64,000 nt of DNA from Melioribacteraceae bacterium (GTDB taxonomy: Bacteria; Bacteroidota; Ignavibacteria; Ignavibacteriales; Melioribacteraceae), in the NCBI GenBank assembly GCA_027030245.1, contig JALVFE010000026.1, positions 1 to 64,000 of the forward strand, written 5' to 3'. The first letter of the stretch is position 1, and each line of letters starts with the position of its first letter. The notes beneath the pieces are model-generated. The model saw only the letters and a program-made list of their open reading frames with translations, searched no databases and was not told the DNA's origin. Positions 47,911-57,074 of the stretch are shown here, one piece after another. The translations under genes were made by a program, and so were the position numbers.

Positions 47911-50529
47911 ATGTTTATCGAAAATTTAAAATATGAAAAATCAATTTTCTACATGTTTATTTTATTATTATTTCTCTATCCACAAATAATTACTTCGCAA
48001 ATACAAAATATTTCTGCAAAAAGAACAGATATTAGTGGGAAAAAAATTATTGATACCGAATCAATAAAAACCACTTCAGAAAGTAGCGACACTTTGCTTT
48101 TATCAATGAATGGCTCTGCCTATTATTCAATTTACTACGGAAAAGATGAAAGTCCAATAGTTGAGCATGCAGCTTATGAACTTAAACAATGGCTTGATGA
48201 AATAGGAGGTACAGATTTTACCATAACAAATGATAAGAATTTAGATGGTCCCAAGATTATAGTTGGAAAAAATAACGCGTTTGTGGATTCAATGGCCGCC
48301 GAAATTCAATTAGATTCGATTAAAGATGATGGATTTAGAATACTAACCTTTAATAATGATATATATATAACCGGAGTGATTGATCGCGGTACAATGTACG
48401 GAGTATATCATTTTTTAGATATTTATATGGGCATGCGATGGCTTTCTCCGGAATTTACCGTGGTTCCATCTAAAAATAAAATAACAGTAGTAAAAACAAA
48501 TGATCTTCAGAATCCACGCTTTGCATATCGGGAAATATTCAGTAGAGATTCGGAAGACGGTTATTATCGGGCACATAATAGGCTCAATGGGAATAGATGG
48601 GGAACGCATCGTCAATATAATTATTATGATCCGGATATTGACACTTGGTCAGAAGACGGACCTGCCGGTGGACACAATTTGCATGATATAATTAGTAGTA
48701 ACTTTCACTATGGTGGTCAAGTTAAAATGATGGAGGAAGGAGTTCGTGCTGAAGGTGCAAACTATTTTATAGATCTAATAAACGCTGAGGGTGATAAACG
48801 CTGGTTTGCCTTTTCACAAGAAGATAATGGATGGGAACCGGATGCTGATAGCAAAGCATTTGCTGATGCTCATGGTGGTGTTCTTTCCGCTCCACTTGTT
48901 GATATGGTTACCGATGTTGCAACGCGGGTACGGCAAGTTCATCCGAATGCGCATTTAAGCACCGATGCATATCAATGGAGTTTTGAAGCTCCAAAAGACT
49001 TAACCATTCCCGAGTATGTTATGATTGAAATTGCTCCTATTGAAGCTAATTTTGGGTATCCTTATAACGATGCAATTAATAATAAAAAATCCAGCGAAGC
49101 GTTCAAGGGCTGGAGCAAAGTAGCATTATCATTAGGTGTTTGGGATTATATTACTAATTTTCAAAATTATCTTCAACCACTTCCTAATATATATCCGATG
49201 TTTAGTAATATACAATATTTTTCAACACTCAATGTTATTAAATCATACTTCGGACAAGGGGCATATAATACTGATGGAGCGGAGTTTGCGGATTTAAGAG
49301 CTTGGGTGGCTGCACGCTTATTGTGGAATCCCAACCAAGATTATCACTCACTAATTAATGAATTTTGCGACGCGTATTATGGTAATGCATCTACTTATAT
49401 AAAACAGTATATAGATCTTTTGCATCAATCCTTTATCAATTCTGGAGATCGGATTAGTTCGAAGCAACGGATTACTTCCAAATATTTAGACATTAATTTT
49501 ATAATGCAAGCCGACGCATTAATGGCATCTGCAGATGCAGTTGTCTCAGGAGACTATGCTAAACATGTTCATGAGGTAAGGCTAGGTATAGATATGACGA
49601 TTTTATTACTTGAACATATTTATGAAGCTGAAGCATCGGAAAAAGGGATTACATGGAAGCATGATCCGGAAAGAAGAAACCGTTTTAATCAATATGTATC
49701 TGAAGCTAATATATCAGATTATTCCGAAGATGCTTCAATAGATGCGCTATTTGCTGCAATGGATATTAACCGTATAAACCCAACCACTCCGGATATTGTT
49801 ACCGAAACAGATGAATGGATAGATTATCAAGATATGGATTTTTCGATTTGTTGTGGTGCTACTCTTATTGAAGATTCTAAAGCATCTGATAACGGAGCAG
49901 CAAAACTTGAAAATGAAGAATGGGCAATTAGTATGAAACTTGATATGTTACCTCCAACCGGAGAGTGGACTTTATATGCTTATGTTCGAGCAGATGTAAA
50001 GTCTAATGTTAGTGATAATACTACAGCCTTTAACTTGGGCGTTTATCCTTATGACTATAAGAAGATAAAAGTTTCCCAAGTAAAAGATGGAGAATATCAT
50101 GTTTTTAAATTCCCCAATATGCCTATTGCTTACCAAACAGGGAGCGATATTTGGTTTAGCTGCGATGACGGAGCAAATTATATTGCTGTTGATAGAGTTA
50201 TCGCAATGAGAAAAACGACAGGTATTAAAACAGAAAAAGATATTGTAAATACATTTGAATTATCCCAAAACTATCCAAATCCTTTTAATCCAAATACAGA
50301 AATCAAATTCAGCATTCCGACATCCGGAAATGTTTCTTTAACGATTTTTGATTCTTTAGGTCGTAAAGTTAAGGATTTGATTGAAAATAAATTCTACTCT
50401 CAAGGTTGGCATTCAATTGAGTGGGATGGAAAAAATTCAAATGGAATTTCGGTTTCGTCAGGAACATATTTTTACAAACTAAAATTTGGTAATAATATTA
50501 AAACTAAAAAGATGATATTATTAAGGTAA
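47911..50529 (+). CDS. Secreted DUF4838-like protein with T9SS sorting tail
   Basis: 872 residues with an N-terminal signal segment (FYMFILLLFLYPQIITS). Residues about 85-190 resemble the GH67/GH20 accessory domain (EHAAYELKQWLDEIGGTDFT, DRGTMYGVYHFLDIYMGMRW). A large central domain (AYREIFSRDSEDGYYRAHNR, GGHNLHDII) looks like DUF4838. A beta domain precedes the sorting tail LSQNYPNPFNPNTEIKFSI ... KKMILLR. GAGGT precedes the ATG. Proteins of this type occur in glycan loci, and activity is not established. Probably anchored at the cell surface. Confidence 0.75.
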   Translation: MFIENLKYEKSIFYMFILLLFLYPQIITSQIQNISAKRTDISGKKIIDTESIKTTSESSDTLLLSMNGSAYYSIYYGKDESPIVEHAAYELKQWLDEIGGTDFTITNDKNLDGPKIIVGKNNAFVDSMAAEIQLDSIKDDGFRILTFNNDIYITGVIDRGTMYGVYHFLDIYMGMRWLSPEFTVVPSKNKITVVKTNDLQNPRFAYREIFSRDSEDGYYRAHNRLNGNRWGTHRQYNYYDPDIDTWSEDGPAGGHNLHDIISSNFHYGGQVKMMEEGVRAEGANYFIDLINAEGDKRWFAFSQEDNGWEPDADSKAFADAHGGVLSAPLVDMVTDVATRVRQVHPNAHLSTDAYQWSFEAPKDLTIPEYVMIEIAPIEANFGYPYNDAINNKKSSEAFKGWSKVALSLGVWDYITNFQNYLQPLPNIYPMFSNIQYFSTLNVIKSYFGQGAYNTDGAEFADLRAWVAARLLWNPNQDYHSLINEFCDAYYGNASTYIKQYIDLLHQSFINSGDRISSKQRITSKYLDINFIMQADALMASADAVVSGDYAKHVHEVRLGIDMTILLLEHIYEAEASEKGITWKHDPERRNRFNQYVSEANISDYSEDASIDALFAAMDINRINPTTPDIVTETDEWIDYQDMDFSICCGATLIEDSKASDNGAAKLENEEWAISMKLDMLPPTGEWTLYAYVRADVKSNVSDNTTAFNLGVYPYDYKKIKVSQVKDGEYHVFKFPNMPIAYQTGSDIWFSCDDGANYIAVDRVIAMRKTTGIKTEKDIVNTFELSQNYPNPFNPNTEIKFSIPTSGNVSLTIFDSLGRKVKDLIENKFYSQGWHSIEWDGKNSNGISVSSGTYFYKLKFGNNIKTKKMILLR

Positions 50530-50734
50530 TACGTGCCGAGAAATTAAATACCAAATGGCAACTTTTACTTGAACATAAATTGGCACTAACCAAACTATCA
50601 ATCAATCTGTATTGAAAACAACCAAGAGATGACAAACAAAACTATGAGTATAATTATAAAAGTAGCTGCATAACTTTTAGAAATAAACTCTGTAAAAGTT
50701 TAGATTACAATATCTTCAAGTGAAACAAAGTATA

Positions 50735-52306
50735 ATGAGAAAACTAAAGATTAAAAATATAAAACTATCATTAAATGATTTATTAGGTGAAGAATATATT
50801 GAAAGTGTATGTAAAGCAAAGTCTTTTATTGAAAATAAAAATATTGAAGAATTTTATGAGATAGCAAATGAAAAAATAGACTTTTTCCCGCATAAGTTTT
50901 CTAAAAGATTAGATGAATTACTGGATGCCGTGGGGAAAAAAGTTAGTGACAATTTAGTTAATTCCTCTAGCGGAGCAACAACAAATGCATTTGCCAAAGC
51001 GACTAAAATCGAAATGTCACCTTTGTCTTCATTGGGATTTATTCGCATTGGTGAAAATGGCAAAGCGTATCTTACAGCTAAAAGTGAACATTATCATACT
51101 CCGTTGGGGCATGGCTTCCCGGGTTATAAACTTATAGAAAATGCAAAAAAACTTGGAATACCAAACGCAACACATAATAATACGAGAGGATATATTACCA
51201 GATTATTAGAAACAGAACTAATTCGTGTGGCTAATGGTATTAAAAGAAATGAGAAGAAAGCGCTTAGACAAATACTAGAGTCTTCTGACCCCAAAATAAT
51301 TAACAGAGTTATAAATCTTGAAACCGGTAGCCTTGCCGTAGAAGCAGCTTTAAAAATGATGTTAGCCAGATTTTATAGATTAGATTTATCATTTGAAAAA
51401 CCAAAATATTATGATAAAATTCCTGTCTTTCTTGTTCTTGCTGATTATGAAGGAGGAAAGGCTGCAAATTACCATGGCACTACCATTCTAACTCAAATGT
51501 TAAGAGGGATGTGGCCTGATTTATATTCTGATATTGAGGCTAACAATATATTTAATATTCAACAGGTTCGAATAAATGATCTTGATGATTTTATAAAAAA
51601 AACCGATAAATACGATAATGGGAAATTTAAAATTGCCGGATTTTTTCATGAAATAGTTCTAATGAATTATGGTGGTATAAAACTAGAAAAAAACTATCTG
51701 CTAGAGGTTTATAAAATTTGTGAACAAAGAGACATTCCTATACTTACAGATGAAATACAATCATGTTTATGGAATCCCGAATTATTCATGTATAAGGAAT
51801 ACGGACTTAATCCGGATTTTGTTTCAATCGGAAAAGGTTTCCCCGGTGGCGAGTATGCTGCATCGAAACTATTAACCAACGCGAATATGGATAACCTTAA
51901 CCTTTTCGGAGCATTAGTTACTAATGGCCAAGAAGAGTTAGCATCTTTGGTTTATTTAATAACAATGAGGTTTGCCGAAGAAAATGAGCATTATGTAAGA
52001 GAGTTGGGGAACTATTATGAAAATAATGTTAGAAAATTAAGCAAAAAATATTGCAGCATTCTTACCAAAGTGGGAGGCAGTAGACATCTAACTACATTGT
52101 TTTTTAACTCTAAACAGAACGCTCATGAATTTGTTTCTTTCTTAAATAAAAAATGTATTGATATTAGCATTCAGACCTATAAACAAAACAGTTCCCCTTC
52201 CGCACTAACTAAAATACCGGTTATATCAAGTTATAAAATGGTTGATTTTATTATACAAAATATGAACAAAGCTTTAGAAATTTTAAGTATGAAGAAAGAA
52301 AATTAG
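50735..52306 (+). CDS. Class III PLP-dependent aminotransferase-like protein
   Basis: 523 residues from ATG 50735 (a GTG at 50720 is possible; neither has a clear ribosome binding site). The fold-type I large domain shows LETGSLAVEAALKMM (phosphate cup), LTDEIQSCLWNPELF (Asp for the pyridine nitrogen) and SIGKGFPGGEYAASKLL (Schiff-base Lys). About 100 extra N-terminal residues precede it. The family includes ornithine, GABA and amino-sugar aminotransferases and glutamate-1-semialdehyde mutase. In a rhamnose glycan locus it could remove or move an amino group of an amino sugar, but no close family is recognised. Confidence 0.85.
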   Translation: MRKLKIKNIKLSLNDLLGEEYIESVCKAKSFIENKNIEEFYEIANEKIDFFPHKFSKRLDELLDAVGKKVSDNLVNSSSGATTNAFAKATKIEMSPLSSLGFIRIGENGKAYLTAKSEHYHTPLGHGFPGYKLIENAKKLGIPNATHNNTRGYITRLLETELIRVANGIKRNEKKALRQILESSDPKIINRVINLETGSLAVEAALKMMLARFYRLDLSFEKPKYYDKIPVFLVLADYEGGKAANYHGTTILTQMLRGMWPDLYSDIEANNIFNIQQVRINDLDDFIKKTDKYDNGKFKIAGFFHEIVLMNYGGIKLEKNYLLEVYKICEQRDIPILTDEIQSCLWNPELFMYKEYGLNPDFVSIGKGFPGGEYAASKLLTNANMDNLNLFGALVTNGQEELASLVYLITMRFAEENEHYVRELGNYYENNVRKLSKKYCSILTKVGGSRHLTTLFFNSKQNAHEFVSFLNKKCIDISIQTYKQNSSPSALTKIPVISSYKMVDFIIQNMNKALEILSMKKEN

Positions 52307-52552
52307 AAAGATTATAAATGGAAAAACTGAATGCCGGTCACTTTCTTTTTGGCTCTTATTTTTACCAACCGGAGAACTTGAAAAACATTAATGCAAAACT
52401 TGAAAACAAATGCGGGAAGCTAACATGGATTTAGCTAAACTGATCCGGTTTTTTAAGAAAACACGAAAAGTATTATTAAATTTAGTTCTACACAGACAAA
52501 TAGGGCCGGAAGTGGAAAAGCATCGAGCTGCCACAAACTTTAAATAAAACGA
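52307..52552 (+). other. Short gap; no supported gene
   Basis: A 38-codon frame at 52318-52434 (MEKLNAGHFLFGSYFYQPEN) has no recognisable family and no ribosome binding site. It may be debris. Nothing else is seen. Confidence 0.35.
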
Positions 52553-52624
52553 ATGTCATACTTGAAAAACGAATTCAGAAACTTACTTTGTGGAAATATT
52601 ACTTTGAGATTCACTTACGTTTCT

Positions 52625-55198
52625 ATGCGTTTTTTTGTTCTTATTTTACTAATAATCAACACATATTCTTTTTCGCAAGAATCTGAACATGCTGGTAATG
52701 AATTTATTCAGCCGTTAAAAGAAGGGTGGTTCATTCAGGATTCCTCTAGAGTGTCTGTTTCCGGTGCTGTAATTTCTACTTCTGAGTTCGTTCCTGAAGG
52801 TTGGTTTTCAGCTTCTGTTCCGACCACTGTATTAGCTGCGTTGGTAGCGGATAGTGTTTATACTGATATTTATTATGGCAGAAATCTTGAAAAGATTCCT
52901 ACTGAGCAATTTAATCGTTCGTGGTGGTTTAGGAAGGAATTTTATTTGTCTTCTATCCGCAGTAAAAAAATTTGGATAAGATTTAATGGCTTTGTTTACC
53001 GTGCGAATATTTGGTTAAATGGACGTCAGATTGCTACGGCGGATACAACTGAAGGTGTATTCCGTAGATTTGAATTTGATATAAGCGATATTGTTAAAAA
53101 AGCAAGTAAGAATGTTCTTGCCATAGAAGTTAAGCCTTCTGTTCGTGGAGATTTGTCATTAGGTTTTGTTGATTGGAATCCGTGGCCACCTGATAAGAAT
53201 CTGGGAATCTGGCAGTCTGTGGTATTACGCTATAGCAATACCGTAAGGCTACGATATCCAAGTGTGGTAACAAAACTTAATCTACCGGATACAACTCAGG
53301 CAAAATTAACCATTTCGGTAGATGCAACTAATACAGGTTATGATTCGGTTGATGGTAAAATTGAGGCCAAGATTGGAAGTATAACAGTTTCACAAAATAT
53401 AAAATTGTTACCGGGGGAGACAAAGAAAATTCGGTTTACTTCTGAACGGTTCAAAAAATTGATAATAAATCATCCGCGGCTTTGGTGGCCGAATAATTTG
53501 GGAAAGCAAAATTTATATAATTTGCAATTAATTTTTAGGATAAATGGTAAGGTATCCGATAAGATTTACACACAATTTGGTATCCGGGAAGTAGGTTCAT
53601 ATTTTAATAATAAAGGTTATCGTGTTTTTACAATTAACGGGAAGCCCATTTTGATTCGTGGTGGCGGTTGGACGGATGATCTTTTGCTAACAGAAAGTCC
53701 TGAAAAAGTTGAAGCGAAAGTAAAATATGCAAAAACTATGAATTTGAATGCCATTCGGGTAGAAGGAATTTGGGGTAGCGATGATCTTTATCGCCTTTGC
53801 GATGAAAACGGACTATTGATGTTAGTCGGCTGGTCCTGTTGGTGGGAATTTGAAGGCGTGCATACTTCTCACCAGATGGATTTAGCGGTTAAGTATTGGA
53901 AGGATCAAATCTTACGTTTACGGAATCATCCGTCTATTTTGGTGTGGTTGTATGGTAGTGACAAGCCACCTTTACCTGATTTAGAAAAACGTTATGTAAA
54001 AGTTTTACAACAATACGATCTTACTCGTCCATATCTTTCATCGGCGACCGCCAAACCTACTGAAGTAACGGTCCGAACCGGTGTAAAGATGAATGGCCCT
54101 TATGAATGGGTGCCGCCTGTTTATTGGTATACTGATACAAGTCATGGCGGTGCATTTGGATTTAGCACAGAGGTTGGCCCCGGACCGGAGGTCCCGCCGT
54201 CAGAGAGTGTAAAACGGATGATTCCTCCGGAGCATCTATGGCCTATTGATGATGTATGGAATTTCCATTGCGGTTTGGAAGGTTCAAATTTTGATAATTT
54301 GTATGTTTACACAGAAGCAATCAAAAATCGATATGGTGTTCCAAAGGATGTAAACGATTATTGTGATAAATCACAGCTTATTAACTATGAAGGCATTCGT
54401 GCTATGTTTGAAGCTTACGGGAGGAATAAGTTCTTAGCTACCGGTGTAATTCAATGGATGTTAAATTCGGCCTGGCCATCTATGATATGGCAGTTGTATG
54501 ATTATTATCTTCTGCCGGGAGGAGCCTTTTTTGGAGCAAAGGAAGCTTGTGAGCCTTTACATGTTCAGTATGCTTATGATAATCAATCCGTCTATGTAGT
54601 AAACAGCTTTTATCGGTCTTTTGATGATCTAAAAGTTTATGTAAGAATTTTCAATGATAATTTTGCAAAAATGTTTGACAAAGAGATTTCCGTTTCTGTT
54701 AATCAGAATGAAAGCAGAATTGTGGTAAAACTTCCTGAGATTGAGGGACTTAGCAGAACTTATTTTCTTGACTTGCGATTATTTAACAAGAAGGGCAAAC
54801 AAATAAGCAGTAATTTTTATTGGCTTTCAACTAAACCTGATGTTCTTGAAGAGAAAAATTCTAATTGGTATATGACCCCTGTAAAATCTTATGCGGATTT
54901 CAAAAGTTTGCAGGATATCCCGAAGGTTCAACTGAAAGTTCATTCTCGTTTTGAAAAAAGGGGAAGTAATCAGATTGCACACGTAATTATCAAGAATCCG
55001 ACAAAAAGGTTAGCCTTTTTTGTGCATATAGATATTATTAAAGGTTCAGAAGGTCTATCTGTTGTTCCAGTTTATTGGGATGATAATTACTTTTCACTTT
55101 TACCGGGAGAAGAAAAAAATATTAACGCCTATTTTGCCACGGCCGACTTAAATGGAAAAAAGCCAGTTGTAAAAGTAACCGGATGGAATGTGAAATAA
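52625..55198 (+). CDS. GH2 exo-beta-glucosaminidase/mannosidase-like enzyme, secreted
   Basis: 857 residues. The start is put at ATG 52625 because a signal peptide (MRFFVLILLIINTYSFS-Q) begins there; the frame is open from ATG 52553. The sugar-binding domain (VPTTVLAALV, SWWFRKEFYL, FNGFVYRANIWLNG), Ig-like domain (HPRLWWPNNLG) and TIM barrel (LIRGGGWTDDLLL, NLNAIRVEGIWGSDDLYRLC) are in GH2 order. The acid/base position reads WLYGSDKPP and the nucleophile region FGFSTEVGPGPEVP, 70 residues apart. Asp in place of the usual Asn-Glu is as in exo-beta-D-glucosaminidases (CsxA type). Codons look somewhat different from neighbours (more GTT, GGT, CGT). Confidence 0.88.
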   Translation: MRFFVLILLIINTYSFSQESEHAGNEFIQPLKEGWFIQDSSRVSVSGAVISTSEFVPEGWFSASVPTTVLAALVADSVYTDIYYGRNLEKIPTEQFNRSWWFRKEFYLSSIRSKKIWIRFNGFVYRANIWLNGRQIATADTTEGVFRRFEFDISDIVKKASKNVLAIEVKPSVRGDLSLGFVDWNPWPPDKNLGIWQSVVLRYSNTVRLRYPSVVTKLNLPDTTQAKLTISVDATNTGYDSVDGKIEAKIGSITVSQNIKLLPGETKKIRFTSERFKKLIINHPRLWWPNNLGKQNLYNLQLIFRINGKVSDKIYTQFGIREVGSYFNNKGYRVFTINGKPILIRGGGWTDDLLLTESPEKVEAKVKYAKTMNLNAIRVEGIWGSDDLYRLCDENGLLMLVGWSCWWEFEGVHTSHQMDLAVKYWKDQILRLRNHPSILVWLYGSDKPPLPDLEKRYVKVLQQYDLTRPYLSSATAKPTEVTVRTGVKMNGPYEWVPPVYWYTDTSHGGAFGFSTEVGPGPEVPPSESVKRMIPPEHLWPIDDVWNFHCGLEGSNFDNLYVYTEAIKNRYGVPKDVNDYCDKSQLINYEGIRAMFEAYGRNKFLATGVIQWMLNSAWPSMIWQLYDYYLLPGGAFFGAKEACEPLHVQYAYDNQSVYVVNSFYRSFDDLKVYVRIFNDNFAKMFDKEISVSVNQNESRIVVKLPEIEGLSRTYFLDLRLFNKKGKQISSNFYWLSTKPDVLEEKNSNWYMTPVKSYADFKSLQDIPKVQLKVHSRFEKRGSNQIAHVIIKNPTKRLAFFVHIDIIKGSEGLSVVPVYWDDNYFSLLPGEEKNINAYFATADLNGKKPVVKVTGWNVK

Positions 55199-55211
55199 AG
55201 GGGAAGTATAA

Positions 55212-57074
55212 ATGACCAAAAAATATTCTATTTCATTGATTGTTCTATTGATAAGTTTGTTTTTATTGGCAGGTTTCGGGAGCATAAAAGAAAAATCAAG
55301 TAATGTTTTAGTTATAATGAATTCATCTAGCCCCGCTTATTGTAAAGGTAAGGAATATATCATTCCATATTTGGAGCATTTTGGTTTACCTTATTCCACG
55401 ATTGATATTTCCGGAGAAAAACTTCCGGAAAAGCTGGAAAAATATGCTTTAATAATCGTCGCTCATAAACAGATTGAAATGGGTATTGATAAAAGTATAA
55501 AGTCGTCTATTCTAAAAGCAGTAAATTCCGGAACAGGGTTGGTTAGTTTTGATTTTCATTTTACATTGCAAAAAAAATATCTGCCTGTTGAATACAATAT
55601 GAAAAACGAAATAAAATTTTCAAAATCATGGCATTATATTTCGTCAGCTCATAAACCATCCGAAAAATTAACACTTTTTAGGGAAATGTTATTGCCAAAG
55701 ATTGCGAATCAAAATAATGTAATTCTGTTTGGTGATAGCCAACATCCGCTACTTATTGCATCTCAAAAAGGGAAAGGACGAATTGTTACCTGGACAAATA
55801 TGGATTGTATGCAAACATTCGTATTAGGTCCACTCGGTGGATTGGATGACTGTTTATGGCGGTCATTTGTATGGGCAGCTAAAAAACCATTTGCTTTTAG
55901 AGGACTGCCACCAATAGTTAGTTTACGGGTTGATGATGTCGCCGGAAGAGGGCAAATATGGGGGAAATCGCCGTTGTATTGGGTGAAAATTGCTAATAAA
56001 TATGGATTTAAACCGTTTCTAGCGCTTTTTATTTATAACCTAAATCCGGAAGCAATTAAAGAATTAAGAAGTTATCTTTTAAACGGAAAAGCAACCGCAT
56101 CACCCCATGCTTTCGGACGACCACCGCGTACTGATGAAATGCCTAACTATCAGGACTATTTTACAAAAGAGGTGGATCCCGGTTATTATAAAGGATATTA
56201 CTACTACAAGAAAGGTTTGAATTACAGAGCTGAAGAGTATGATGAATTCATCTACTTTAATTGGGCTAAACAAAGCGCTTGGTCAGATAGAGAAGCACAA
56301 CGAGGATTACAGGCTGTGGACGAATGGTATACGAGACATCAACCTTTACCGATGTCTAAATATTTAGTTCCCCATTGGTATGAGTTGGGAACAAATGTTA
56401 TCCCTCACATCGTCGATAAATGGGGAATAGAGTTTGTTGGAATTGTTATAGAGCCGGGAGCATATTATTCAAGTTACACACCTTGGCTGAAAGCAGCGCC
56501 GTTCCGCCTTTACGAAGAGCCGGGAGCAAGTGCATTCTCTAAAACGCAACGTGCTGCACACTCTGTTTACTATGCTGACTTTATCAAATACGGAAAGAGA
56601 AAACTCTTTAATTCTATTACTGAAATACGAGATATTACCGGTTATGAATGGGAGCCTGATAATGACGTTGAAGCTAGCGCAACTCGTGGAATACGACAGT
56701 TAAAAAGAGCTTTGAATAGTATGGCACTAGCAGTTCTTTTTACACACGAGACGGATTATATTTCTAAAGTTCGTCCGGAAAATTGGGATTTGTTGTTAAA
56801 AAAGATAACAAATGGTATTGCAGATTATAATCCTATTTTTATGTCGATGGATAGCGCCCTTAGTTACGTTCGCGCTACAAAAACGTCAAAATTTGTGTAT
56901 TATGATTTGACTTTAGACAAGAAAGGTATAAAGGCTCATTTTAGCGGGAAAGCCGATGTGCCCACACATTTTTATCTTTTTACGGAAGATGTCAATGGAA
57001 TTCATTCTCACTTAATTAATATTCCGGATTTTAATTCTAGTATTACAATAAAGGAAAAAATAGATGCAAAATAA
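55212..57074 (+). CDS. Secreted two-domain protein: flavodoxin/GATase-like plus NodB-deacetylase-like
   Basis: 620 residues with signal peptide (ISLIVLLISLFLLAGFG). The N-terminal part (about 30-235) resembles a glutamine-amidotransferase-like alpha/beta fold (VLVIMNSSSPAYCKG, ALIIVAHKQIEMG, GKGRIVTWTN). The C-terminal part (about 240-560) fits the polysaccharide deacetylase barrel: SLRVDDVAGRG has the Asp-Asp metal/base pair, with ASPHAFG and PHWYELG as candidate metal histidines. GGGGAAG precedes the ATG. It follows the GH2 gene by 13 bases and overlaps the next gene by 11, so the three are co-translated. Deacetylase activity is inferred. Confidence 0.7.
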   Translation: MTKKYSISLIVLLISLFLLAGFGSIKEKSSNVLVIMNSSSPAYCKGKEYIIPYLEHFGLPYSTIDISGEKLPEKLEKYALIIVAHKQIEMGIDKSIKSSILKAVNSGTGLVSFDFHFTLQKKYLPVEYNMKNEIKFSKSWHYISSAHKPSEKLTLFREMLLPKIANQNNVILFGDSQHPLLIASQKGKGRIVTWTNMDCMQTFVLGPLGGLDDCLWRSFVWAAKKPFAFRGLPPIVSLRVDDVAGRGQIWGKSPLYWVKIANKYGFKPFLALFIYNLNPEAIKELRSYLLNGKATASPHAFGRPPRTDEMPNYQDYFTKEVDPGYYKGYYYYKKGLNYRAEEYDEFIYFNWAKQSAWSDREAQRGLQAVDEWYTRHQPLPMSKYLVPHWYELGTNVIPHIVDKWGIEFVGIVIEPGAYYSSYTPWLKAAPFRLYEEPGASAFSKTQRAAHSVYYADFIKYGKRKLFNSITEIRDITGYEWEPDNDVEASATRGIRQLKRALNSMALAVLFTHETDYISKVRPENWDLLLKKITNGIADYNPIFMSMDSALSYVRATKTSKFVYYDLTLDKKGIKAHFSGKADVPTHFYLFTEDVNGIHSHLINIPDFNSSITIKEKIDAK

